DNA of 42,129 nt from Bacillota bacterium (GTDB lineage: Bacteria > Bacillota > UBA4882 > UBA8346): contig JAEZKW010000076.1 of the NCBI GenBank assembly GCA_023415375.1, positions 1-42,129 on the forward strand. Reading direction: 5' to 3'. The notes below the pieces were generated by a model. The model did no database searches. It saw nothing but the letters and a program-made list of their open reading frames with translations, and was not told where the DNA came from. Positions 32,514 through 40,848 of the stretch are shown in pieces. The first letter of the stretch is position 1. Every line of letters begins with the position of its first letter. Position numbers and translations under genes: made by a program.

Positions 32514-32801
32514 TATAAACTAGGGACAAATATCGTAGCAAGTCCAGATAGTGCGCCACATGCGATGGGATCAGCTTTTGATTTGAAAGGTGTTGATGAA
32601 TTAATCAAAAATAAGAAATTCGAAGATCTCAAAGGAATAGCATTGGAATGTGGATTTATCTGGCAAGGTCCTAAGGATAAGGTTCATTTTGGTTATTATG
32701 ATTATCAAAAATTAGGGTATAAAAGTAAAGAAGAAATGGTTAATTATAATGATCAGATTTTTAGTCAGTTAAAAAATAGTGTACTTCATGTCAAATATTG
32801 A
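32514..32801 (+). pseudogene. orphan C-terminal end of another M15 peptidase toxin
   Basis: An open frame without a proper start, 96 codons. It reads 'SAPHAMGSAFDLKG' (His and Asp ligands) and 'KDKVHFGYYDY' (last His), so it preserves the three zinc ligands of an M15 peptidase but lacks the N-terminal part. The sequence is different from the T4 tip. It starts right after the T4 immunity gene. This is the pattern of an orphan toxin tip left when a new tip-immunity pair was inserted. An internal ATG at 32565 could give a 78-residue product lacking the first ligand. Confidence 0.65.
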
Positions 32802-32816
32802 AAGGGGATTTAAAAT

Positions 32817-33326
32817 ATGAAATTAAAATTATTTTTTGTTATATTGGTTATCATTATTTTGCCTGTTACGAACAATTGTTTTGGTAATAACGAAACTCAA
32901 TCTTATTATGGTCACCTCGATCTTGGAGAAGGAATTTTCATGGTGTTAAAATTGGATGTTGATGAAAAAGGAAAGCCAATTCGCCTTTATTGTGTACCGG
33001 ATGAAATTATCATCTCGAAGGATAATCAACTTGCTGATGAGTTGAGAATGATTGATGATAAAAATTTAACTCCAGATAATCTGAAAAAAATTAAAAAGGC
33101 TTTTACCAACCTTGAAGAAACTTCGTTTCGAATTTCAGAATCAAGCCTAAATAATAGGAATTTATCATTTATCTCAACACGGCAAAAAATGAAACCCAAT
33201 TATGATATTAGCTTTCAATTTAAGGGGACACAATTTAAAAACAGTATATATGGAGATATGACTATTATTGAATATAAAGGTTCTAAGAAAGAAATCTCTT
33301 ATGGAATTGCTGGTTTAAGCAGATAG
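32817..33326 (+). CDS. probable exported immunity protein for the orphan M15 tip
   Basis: A 169-residue protein with a signal peptide ('LKLFFVILVIIILPVTNNCFG'-like, cleaved near residue 24). It lies 15 bases after the orphan tip, with AAAGGGG before its ATG. Export fits a wall-active partner. The frame continues past the TAG at 33324-33326 for another 34 codons, so the C-terminus may have been shortened by a nonsense change. Confidence 0.6.
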   Translation: MKLKLFFVILVIIILPVTNNCFGNNETQSYYGHLDLGEGIFMVLKLDVDEKGKPIRLYCVPDEIIISKDNQLADELRMIDDKNLTPDNLKKIKKAFTNLEETSFRISESSLNNRNLSFISTRQKMKPNYDISFQFKGTQFKNSIYGDMTIIEYKGSKKEISYGIAGLSR

Positions 33327-33428
33327 AAATTCTTAGAAAAATATTTTAAGCTTGATAATACAACACTTAATATAAATTCCGGAACATCGTATATATTGAA
33401 TATTAATAGTGCGAATATAGTAAAAAAT

Positions 33429-33462
33429 TAAACCGTCTTGAATTTCAGGCGGTTTTTCTGTT
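33429..33462 (+). terminator. rho-independent terminator after the orphan module
   Basis: AAACCG...CGGTTT hairpin with an inner TTGAA/TTCA pairing, then five T. It closes the T4 and orphan modules. Confidence 0.8.
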
Positions 33463-33579
33463 GCCTTTTTTAAACTTGTTACAGGCGATATGCAATAACG
33501 AGTCCTGAAAATGGGTTAATACAGGCGGGGTAGTAATTTCATTTCAATGAAAAGATATTTTTTGAAAGGAGTATCTTGC

Positions 33580-36042
33580 ATGAATGGTAGGGAAGGAACA
33601 GCGGAAAATAAATCTTCTCTGGACAGACCGGCTAAAGAGAGTATGAGCCTAACGGAAAACCGGGAGGAGATGGCCAAAAATATTGTAAAAGAATTGGGAG
33701 AAAAGTCCAAGGAACTAAAACCTTTGGATTCAGAGCCCGACACGATATCCATTTATATATTAAAACAGCTGTTTAATGGGCATGTTATCGCCAAAGAAGT
33801 AAAACAAAAAGCCATAGCCCATCTAAGCCGGAGAATCAACGAAATCCAATCGAAAGTGAGAAATGATCAAGCTTTAACCGGTGCTGACAGGCAACTTATG
33901 GGCAATATCATAGAAATAGGTAAAGATTATAAGATTCCGGAATTTGAATTCGAGTGGTTCAAAGAGCACAAGCCCATTGATCAAACCAAAAAAGAGAATA
34001 TTTCAAAAGTTCCCCCCGGATTAATTAAAGAGTTTACAAATGTCACCGGGACTTATTGGGATAAAATCTTGTCGTGTGCCCTTACAGGCCTTACGGGTTT
34101 AATAGGGAGTATGCTGAAAGAAAACTATACGCTCAGCAAACTTGATAATCAATTGAAAAAGTATCATTTATCGGTAAAAGATTTATTTGAATTTGTATTA
34201 TCTTTTCAAAACTCGGCAGTCGCCAAAGCGGAGGAGATGATATTTGAAAACCGGAAGATCGTCAGGAAAGAAAGAACTCGATACAAAGAGAATAAAAATG
34301 GGGCCATGGATGATTTATATAAGATCTTAACCAATACCTATGCTCCCAAGTTTAAGATAGCGGACCGGCTGAGAGCCAAGGGTTTGATACGTTGTATAAA
34401 TAGTCGTTCGGATTTAAAAAAGGAGTACCTAATCAGTGCTCCTTTTTTCAATAACAATTTATATAAAGATTTTTTGCGAATTTTGGTATCGACTCAATCT
34501 GAAGAAAAAATCGCCGAATATATCTCTAAATTTCCACCCAATACGGCGGAAAATGTTGCTTTACTGATTGAAAGTTTTAACCCGGTCACTGCCGTAATAA
34601 CACCATTGGTAAAACCAGGTTTTATTCGGGAGAAATATCCGGAGTTTAGTATGGCCCAAGTAATGGACAGCATCACCATCCACCAAATGAGGGCCGTTGA
34701 TGCATCCAAACATCCGATTTTAAATGACGTTAATACGGATTATCGAGAAATGGCCCGTAAATTTCAGGGGAATCCAAAAGGATTTAAGGATGAGATTCTT
34801 AAGATGCTGAGCAACCGTGAAGAAAGCGCGGATAAAACCTTAGAAATTTTATACAAAACTCCGACAAAGGTTTGGGAATTAAAACCCTTAATTGAGCTGA
34901 CATTGGCTTTCGAGAACATCAAAAAGGGAGATAATATAAGTCAGTTAATCCAGGATCGGTTGGATGATGAAGGAAGAGGGAATACGATTCGGTCTGTCGG
35001 CATGCTGGCCATGGGTATTGGACTCGGCATCGCCGGCTTTTTTACCGGCGGTTCAGCCTGGGCGGGTTTAGCCTTAGCGACCGGAGGTGCTACCCTTAGC
35101 GGAATTGATTTATATTATGAGCTAGATAATTACAAGTTGCATTCTAATGCGGCGAAAGCTACTTTAGGAGGTGAGTTCTCCGATGATCCGGGAGTTTTAG
35201 GTATTACACTGGCAATATTAAGCATGGTACTTGATATTGGTACGCTGGGATCAGCAATAAAGTCAATTAACCGTTCTGCCAAACTTATCGCAGCTTCAAA
35301 AGAGGTTGCAAGTACGACCGAGGAAGCAAGTAAGCTTCTTAAGGAATTACAAAGAACAAAAAAGATCGGTGATGTATCAGAAGAGGAATTTGTTAAGACT
35401 ATTCAACAAGCAAGGGAAGGTATTCAATTACCAAAAGATAATGATATAATTAAAATAAATAAGAGGTTAAAGCAAAATGAAGAAAAAATAATTGAAGCTA
35501 GTAAGGAAACGGTTAGTAAGCATATAAATGAAGCCATAGGTGATTTAGAAGTCAAAGAGATAATTGCTCCTACAACTGGAAAGCCGATAAAGGTATATAC
35601 AGATGGACATACGGAAGTACCGATCGGAAAAATAGAAAAATATATGAGGGGCAAAGTTGATATTAAAAATTATAATATTGAATCATTAAGAAAGGAAATT
35701 AGTGAATTAAAGAAATTAAAGCAAACTCGAAGGAAATTATTTGATGCTACCCCCCAAAATGTAACAAGATTAAAAGAACTTGAAGCTCTCGAACATAATT
35801 TTAACCGTTCGAAGGATATGGCTAGCAAATTGGATTCAATTGGTCTTTATGATACGTTGGAAAATAATCAATCAATTGTTAAGCATTTGCTTGAAGTTGG
35901 TAAACGGATAACACCCGAAAATCGAGTGGACATTGTAAGCAATTTAGTAGGTCCTAGTGGTAAACTTAAAGTATTAACTACGTGGAGTATTGTTGATGGA
36001 AAACCATACTTATCAACAATTAAGCTAATTCCAATAAAGTGA
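33580..36042 (+). CDS. T5: large toxin-like protein with hydrophobic segments
   Basis: An 820-residue protein with its ATG nine bases after GAAAGGAG. The start, 'MNGREGTAENKSSLD', matches the leader pattern of the other toxins. There is no peptidoglycan-binding module. Residues about 60-470 are helical; a Gly-rich hydrophobic region at about 473-505 ('LAMGIGLGIAGFFTGGSAW') and another at about 540-560 could insert in membranes, as in the pre-toxin regions of other large toxins. From about residue 600 composition becomes AT-rich and charged. The last 70 residues ('RITPENRVDIVSNLVGPSGK', 'LTTWSIVDGKPYLSTIKL') look like a small strand-rich nuclease tip, perhaps of the BECR ribonuclease type. That is only a resemblance. 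Confidence 0.7.
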   Translation: MNGREGTAENKSSLDRPAKESMSLTENREEMAKNIVKELGEKSKELKPLDSEPDTISIYILKQLFNGHVIAKEVKQKAIAHLSRRINEIQSKVRNDQALTGADRQLMGNIIEIGKDYKIPEFEFEWFKEHKPIDQTKKENISKVPPGLIKEFTNVTGTYWDKILSCALTGLTGLIGSMLKENYTLSKLDNQLKKYHLSVKDLFEFVLSFQNSAVAKAEEMIFENRKIVRKERTRYKENKNGAMDDLYKILTNTYAPKFKIADRLRAKGLIRCINSRSDLKKEYLISAPFFNNNLYKDFLRILVSTQSEEKIAEYISKFPPNTAENVALLIESFNPVTAVITPLVKPGFIREKYPEFSMAQVMDSITIHQMRAVDASKHPILNDVNTDYREMARKFQGNPKGFKDEILKMLSNREESADKTLEILYKTPTKVWELKPLIELTLAFENIKKGDNISQLIQDRLDDEGRGNTIRSVGMLAMGIGLGIAGFFTGGSAWAGLALATGGATLSGIDLYYELDNYKLHSNAAKATLGGEFSDDPGVLGITLAILSMVLDIGTLGSAIKSINRSAKLIAASKEVASTTEEASKLLKELQRTKKIGDVSEEEFVKTIQQAREGIQLPKDNDIIKINKRLKQNEEKIIEASKETVSKHINEAIGDLEVKEIIAPTTGKPIKVYTDGHTEVPIGKIEKYMRGKVDIKNYNIESLRKEISELKKLKQTRRKLFDATPQNVTRLKELEALEHNFNRSKDMASKLDSIGLYDTLENNQSIVKHLLEVGKRITPENRVDIVSNLVGPSGKLKVLTTWSIVDGKPYLSTIKLIPIK

Positions 36043-36082
36043 ATAAAACTTATTTTAATTTTGAAGTGAAGGAGGGTATTAT

Positions 36083-36622
36083 ATGGATAATGGTAAAAAC
36101 ATAAATATTAATGAAAAAGAAGCAGAAATCTTAGATAGGATGGTTAATCATGAACCATATTTAAAAAAAATGTCTAATGAAGAGCTCATAGACATTTTTA
36201 ATAAGTTTGAAAATTATGATGAGGTTTCTACAGCGCTAACAGAATTATCTATTAGGGATAAATATGTTATAATTCCTTTATGTCAGAAAATATTTACTGA
36301 AAATCTGGGTGATGAATTTCTTCAAGCTGTAGCTTTTAATTTACTTTATGATGGGGATAGGGAAAAGGCCATAAAAATGGTAGATACTATTGTTGAACAG
36401 GTTCCTGCGATAGTATTAGGTTCTATAATGGATAATTTATCAACTGATAGTTTACAGGAATTTGGGAGAACGCTTTCTATAAAAATACTACAGTCCATTG
36501 TAAATAGGTATATAGATTTAAGTGAAACCGAAAAAGAAAAGGTTTCTGAAAATTGGAAATGGTTTAAAGAGTCATATCAGGATAAACTTTCCAATGAAGT
36601 ATTAAATGAGAAAGGAATTTAG
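36083..36622 (+). CDS. probable immunity protein for T5, all-helical
   Basis: A 179-residue acidic protein with a GGAGG site before its ATG, 40 bases after T5. The pattern is helical repeats ('MSNEELIDIFNKFENYDEV', 'VAFNLLYDGDREKAIKMV'), as in HEAT-like immunity proteins. No signal peptide, so cytoplasmic, which fits an intracellular nuclease toxin. AT content matches the T5 tip. Confidence 0.6.
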   Translation: MDNGKNININEKEAEILDRMVNHEPYLKKMSNEELIDIFNKFENYDEVSTALTELSIRDKYVIIPLCQKIFTENLGDEFLQAVAFNLLYDGDREKAIKMVDTIVEQVPAIVLGSIMDNLSTDSLQEFGRTLSIKILQSIVNRYIDLSETEKEKVSENWKWFKESYQDKLSNEVLNEKGI

Positions 36623-36695
36623 AAAATGGGTTGAGACGAACAATTATTGGATGGCCTAAAGTAATGAGGAAAAGGTGAAATGTCATCGAAAATGA

Positions 36696-37061
36696 CCTCA
36701 ATCCGATAAGAAAAGACTCGAGATCTTAAATGGCAGAATTCGGGCTTTATACGGGCATTCGATCGATCATAAGATAATATTTCAACCTAAACAGCCACCG
36801 GATATTTTGTATCACGGAACCGCCAGAAAATTTATCGAAAGTATCAAAGAAAACGGGATTTTACCAATGGGACGAAACTACGTTCATTTATCGGTTGATT
36901 GGGAGACAGCAAGTTCCGTTGGCAAAAGGAAAGACTCTAAACCGACAATACTTAAAATCGATGCTAAAGGAGCTTTTAAGAGCGGGGTTCGATTTTATCA
37001 AGGGAATGAAAATGTTTGGTTGGTGGATAATATTGAACCTAGATTTATTATTTTTGAGTGA
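36696..37061 (+). pseudogene. 5'-truncated KptA/Tpt1-like RNA 2'-phosphotransferase fragment
   Basis: Reads 'SDKKRLEILNGRIRALYGHS', 'ILYHGTARKFIESIKENGI' and 'HLSVDWETASSVGKR', the C-terminal two-thirds of a KptA/Tpt1 enzyme. These transfer a 2'-phosphate from RNA to NAD. The N-terminal winged-helix part is missing, and a frameshift is visible at about 36700, where 'NVIENDLNP' runs in another frame. It sits where an orphan toxin tip would sit. It may be a displaced ADP-ribosyl-transferase-like toxin tip or the relic of a housekeeping gene. Confidence 0.7.
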
Positions 37062-37096
37062 CACATTGATTAATTGATTATTTAACTTAACAAATT

Positions 37097-37133
37097 AGAG
37101 GGACCCTTCACCGGGTTCCTTTAATTTTTTCAA
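37097..37133 (+). terminator. rho-independent terminator before the second baseplate module
   Basis: GGGACCC pairs with GGGTTCC, followed by TTTAATTTTTT. It closes the toxin region. Confidence 0.75.
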
Positions 37134-37158
37134 CAAAGAAGAGAGGCGGTGAAATATT

Positions 37159-37362
37159 TTGGATCAAGCCACATCAATTATTACATCTACCGGGCAAGCG
37201 ATCCAGCAAGCGGGTAGAGGAACGGACGGTGCACTGGCTATCGTAATCGTGATTCTCTTTATAGGAAAGTTGGCCGGTTTTACCATCCTTTGGCGGGCTT
37301 ATCAAAACCTGTTCAATGAAAGCCATATGGCTAAATCATTGGCTGCGGAGACACCGGTATAA
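37159..37362 (+). CDS. small membrane protein
   Basis: A 67-residue protein with a TTG start after GAGGCGGTG. One hydrophobic segment at about residues 25-45 ('LAIVIVILFIGKLAGFTILW') between a Gln/Thr/Gly-rich front and a polar end. It could be a holin-like or assembly protein of the second baseplate region. No family recognised. Confidence 0.5.
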   Translation: MDQATSIITSTGQAIQQAGRGTDGALAIVIVILFIGKLAGFTILWRAYQNLFNESHMAKSLAAETPV

Positions 37363-37578
37363 TAATGATAAAGGCACAGATGCTTATGAAAGGGTATTAA
37401 AGTTGGTAAATTCACAATCTCTTGTGGATTAGCAAAGTATCTGGCTTACAAGTGTTGGCTCAGGATCCGGGCAGGTAAAGTGAGCTAAAAAGGCTTGAAA
37501 TTATGATGTTCAACCTGCCTAGAATTATAATTACAGCAAATAGATTCTGATTAAATTCTTCAAGAAGGAGGTTTCACA

Positions 37579-37620
37579 ATGGTTAGATGGATAATAGATA
37601 AAGGTGGTGGTTGCCATTGA
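37579..37620 (+). other. 13-codon leader ORF overlapping the J2 start
   Basis: An ATG with an excellent AAGGAGG at 37565-37571 opens the peptide 'MVRWIIDKGGGCH', whose TGA (37618-37620) overlaps the TTG of J2 at 37617. This looks like translational coupling, or the eroded end of a former upstream gp25-like gene. It has a far better ribosome site than J2 itself. Confidence 0.4.
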
Positions 37621-38786
37621 GCAGCAATATTGAAGAACTTAACAATCTTACCGATATCGACTTTGTGGATACCGATGTAGACACATTATTAGCAGACTTG
37701 ATATCCGATTATGAAAAAGAATATTTGGTTGAAACCGGCGAATCGAAGACCCTCTCCCAAGGCGACCCGATTCGCATTTTGTTATATGCCAATGCGGCTA
37801 GGATTTACGCGATATTGCAATCAATCAATAATGCGGCTAAACAAAATCTTTTAAAATATGCCAGCGGTAGTTATCTAGACCAATTGGCGGCGCGTGTTGA
37901 GGTCACAAGAGAAAATGCAACTGCAGCAACGGCTACTGTTCGACTTAAATTGTCTGCCGCTCAAACTAGTGTGGTTGCTATCCCTTCTGGAACGCGGGTA
38001 GCGGCTGGTAATGTGTATTTTGCGACGACAGAGTACAACGAAATACCTGTCATGATACCGCCTCCAGAAAATGGTACATATATGGATATCGTCGTTACAT
38101 GTACTGAGACCGGAACGGTCGGCAACGGATATACAGCAGGTCAAATTAATATCTTGGTTGACCCGATTGAGTATGTGGCTAGTGTGTCCAATATCGATAC
38201 CAGCGCAGGCGGGGCTGATCAAGAGGATGATGATTCGCTCCGAGAGAGGGTTTATTTACGGCCGGAGTCGTTCAGCGTGGCTGGACCGAGCGGGGCCTAT
38301 GAGTATTTTGCCAAAGAATATAGTTCCGCAATCGCCGATGTGAAAGTATTGAAGTCCGAGACAACCGATGGGGAAGTTGATATCTATATCATCAAAGAAG
38401 ATGGTACCACGCCGGGAGAACTACTTTCAGGATTACAGACTTATTTATCAGCTGATAGCTTAAGGCCTTTAACCGATAAGGTGGTTGTCCAGTCTCCAAC
38501 GCAGGTCCCGTACAACATAGACTTGACCTACTATATCAAGTCCAATGATAGTGATACTGCGAAAGCAATACAAAATGTGGTAAAAAAGGCGATTAATACT
38601 TATAAAGCTTGGCAATGTTCGAAAATTGGCCGGGATATTAATCCCGATTATTTACGATACTTAATCTGCGATGCCGGAGCCAAACGGGTGGTCATTCATT
38701 CCCCCGATTTTACCGTGCTATCCGATTCACAAGTCGCGATGTTGGGGACGGAGACAGTTACCTATGGAGGCACAGAGGATGAGTAA
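37617..38786 (+). CDS. baseplate protein J, second copy (J2)
   Basis: A 389-residue baseplate J protein. The TTG at 37617 gives 'MSSNIEEL', matching J1's start; a TTG at 37611 is also possible. 'DDDSLRERVYLRPESFSVAG' is nearly the same as in J1. It has an extra segment with Pro residues ('VMIPPPENGTY') near residue 150. No gp25, hub or sheath gene accompanies it, so it must rely on the first set or belong to a relic. Confidence 0.85.
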   Translation: MSSNIEELNNLTDIDFVDTDVDTLLADLISDYEKEYLVETGESKTLSQGDPIRILLYANAARIYAILQSINNAAKQNLLKYASGSYLDQLAARVEVTRENATAATATVRLKLSAAQTSVVAIPSGTRVAAGNVYFATTEYNEIPVMIPPPENGTYMDIVVTCTETGTVGNGYTAGQINILVDPIEYVASVSNIDTSAGGADQEDDDSLRERVYLRPESFSVAGPSGAYEYFAKEYSSAIADVKVLKSETTDGEVDIYIIKEDGTTPGELLSGLQTYLSADSLRPLTDKVVVQSPTQVPYNIDLTYYIKSNDSDTAKAIQNVVKKAINTYKAWQCSKIGRDINPDYLRYLICDAGAKRVVIHSPDFTVLSDSQVAMLGTETVTYGGTEDE

Positions 38787-39345
38787 GACCATTGGTGATG
38801 TCGCCCTTCTGGAACTGTTGCCGCCAAATCTAACAAGCAGTCCGGAGGTTATCGCGGCCAGCCGGGCTATTGATAAACAGTGGCAAAAGTTGGCCGGCAA
38901 GATTAAAGAGGTTCTTACCTATGCTGGAATTGGCGATGCCGTTTCGGAGGTGGTCAATATGATGGCTGCAGAGATGAATGTGGACTTTTACGATGAAAAC
39001 TTATCCTTGGACAAGCGCCGGGCGCTGGTTAAAAATGGCTACGTCTATAAATATACCAAAGGTACTGCTTATGCAGTGAAACAAGTGGTAACGGATGCGT
39101 TTAATAAGGCAACGGTTGAAGAATGGTTTGACTACAAGGGAAAACCATATCATTTCCGGATTATCACTGAGGCCGCAATGCCCAGTGAAGATACAATCAA
39201 TCAAATTTTTAAGGCAGTCAGTTCGGTTAAGAATGTACGATCAAAATTGGATTGTTTGGGGGCTATGAAGGATGTGGGTTTAACTAAATACTGGGGATTT
39301 GTAGTGCATCAGTGCCAATATCATAAAATCGTTCAGCAATCATAA
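38779..39345 (+). CDS. tail protein I, second copy (I2)
   Basis: A 188-residue gpI paralogue. The ATG at 38779 follows GGAGG at 38766-38770 and overlaps the J2 stop. It carries 'ALLELLPPNLTSSPEVIAAS' and 'EMNVDFYDENLSLDKRRALV', strongly similar to I1, but ends at the cysteine-containing 'DCLGAMKDVGL' region plus a short tail and lacks the 'LTWxELDA' repeats of I1. It connects J2 to the second fibre. Confidence 0.85.
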   Translation: MSKTIGDVALLELLPPNLTSSPEVIAASRAIDKQWQKLAGKIKEVLTYAGIGDAVSEVVNMMAAEMNVDFYDENLSLDKRRALVKNGYVYKYTKGTAYAVKQVVTDAFNKATVEEWFDYKGKPYHFRIITEAAMPSEDTINQIFKAVSSVKNVRSKLDCLGAMKDVGLTKYWGFVVHQCQYHKIVQQS

Positions 39346-39358
39346 GGAAGGTGTTTAA

Positions 39359-40465
39359 ATGTCGCAGTTTAGCAATATGGTATTAACGACTAAGGGGAGT
39401 GCTTTGCAAACCAAGGCCCAAGCCGGGACAACCCAATTAAATTTCACCCGGGTGGCGATTGGATGCGGTTATTTGCCGGACGGCGCTAAGCTTGAAGATT
39501 TAACGGCCTTAGTCGAAGAAAAACAGTCATTGGATATTAATCTCATTTCGATTGAAAATGGATTGGCCACTTTAAGGGCTACTTTTACCAATTCCGGATT
39601 ATCGACCGGATATTATGTCCGGGAATTCGGAGTATTTGCCACTGACCCTGATGAAGGTCAGATACTTTACTCGGTGGCTAACGCAGGTGGCATGGCTGAC
39701 TATCTGCCGCCCGAAGGTGCAAACATCGTTGAGCAGATATTTGATATGGTGACAGTAGTCGGCAATGCCGCCAATGTCAGCGCAACGATTGACCCGTCGT
39801 TAACATTTGTCACTATTAAAGAGTTTACAAATCATCATCATGTAGCCAATGGGCAAAATGATGGAGCACAGGTAAACGCGGTTGATGTTATTAACACGCC
39901 TTCGGGGAACATCACCAAAACCAATGTCCAGGATGCGCTCAACCAGCTTCAAACCTTAGTAAGCGCTGTAATTCCACCAGGGTCAATATTCCCTTATGCG
40001 GCTTCAAACGCGCCATCCGGATTTTTGCTTTGCGCCGGTCAGGCAGTTTCCAGGACTACTTATAGCAATCTATTCGCTGTAATTGGTACAATTTATGGGA
40101 AGGGTGATGGATCAACTACATTTAATTTGCCGGATTTGCGTGGTCGGGTTTTAATTGGCCTTGATAATATGGGCGGAGTTTCCGCTAATGTTGTAATAAA
40201 TGGCAATGCAGATATACTTGGTGGAACTGGTGGAGAAGAAAATCATACGTTAAATATTGATAAAATGCCATCACATGCCCATGATACATATAGTCCTAGT
40301 GGCTATGGTTTTGCTGGTGGTGGTGCTCCAATTCCTGCAGTGCATCCAAATACTGGTAATTTAAGCACTTTTCAATCTAGTGGTGCTATCATCCCTAAAG
40401 GTGGCGGAGCAAGCCATAACAATATGCAGCCATGGATAGCTTGTAATTATATCATGAGATATTAA
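39359..40465 (+). CDS. tail collar fibre, second copy
   Basis: A 368-residue fibre. The first 150 residues match the N-terminal fibre domain of the gene at 19784. After a linker comes a phage tail-collar domain ('PPGSIFPYAASNAPSGFLLC', 'TTFNLPDLRGRVLIGLDNMG', 'NMQPWIACNYIMRY'). Its receptor end differs wholly from the first fibre. The ATG follows AAGGAAGG. Confidence 0.9.
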   Translation: MSQFSNMVLTTKGSALQTKAQAGTTQLNFTRVAIGCGYLPDGAKLEDLTALVEEKQSLDINLISIENGLATLRATFTNSGLSTGYYVREFGVFATDPDEGQILYSVANAGGMADYLPPEGANIVEQIFDMVTVVGNAANVSATIDPSLTFVTIKEFTNHHHVANGQNDGAQVNAVDVINTPSGNITKTNVQDALNQLQTLVSAVIPPGSIFPYAASNAPSGFLLCAGQAVSRTTYSNLFAVIGTIYGKGDGSTTFNLPDLRGRVLIGLDNMGGVSANVVINGNADILGGTGGEENHTLNIDKMPSHAHDTYSPSGYGFAGGGAPIPAVHPNTGNLSTFQSSGAIIPKGGGASHNNMQPWIACNYIMRY

Positions 40466-40486
40466 TTTAAAAAGAAGGGATTTGAA

Positions 40487-40777
40487 ATGATGGGATATCC
40501 TAACTTTCAGCATCATCCTGACGGCTATATTTTTATTCGCACCAGCTCCGGGACATACATGGATACGATTGCTAATTTTAAAAAAGATTATGGCGGCTTC
40601 TATCTGGATTTACCAGATGGATATATCGGAAGATATTATGAGCCGGAAATATGCCATCATTTAACGACTGGAAATAATATCGTCCCACAAAGTCTAACCT
40701 GGACCGAAGGGGACCGTTTTATTGCAGCGTATCAGCAGTTAGTTGCGAATCAAAATATTCGGAAACAGTTGCAATAG
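40487..40777 (+). CDS. small protein after the second fibre
   Basis: A 96-residue protein with AAGAAGGGA before its ATG. It is rich in Tyr, His and Gly ('FQHHPDGYIFIRTSSGTYMD', 'PDGYIGRYYEPE'). It stands where a fibre chaperone usually stands, as does the 92-residue gene after the first fibre, but the two are not alike. Function unknown. Confidence 0.55.
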   Translation: MMGYPNFQHHPDGYIFIRTSSGTYMDTIANFKKDYGGFYLDLPDGYIGRYYEPEICHHLTTGNNIVPQSLTWTEGDRFIAAYQQLVANQNIRKQLQ

Positions 40778-40796
40778 ACCATTATAAGATTTTTTA

Positions 40797-40822
40797 TCCG
40801 TTCCTTTGGACGGTTTTTTTAT
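40797..40822 (+). terminator. rho-independent terminator after the second fibre module
   Basis: CCGTTCC/GGACGG hairpin then seven T. Confidence 0.8.
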
Positions 40823-40848
40823 ATTCAATAACAGGACGGTGGCTATAA

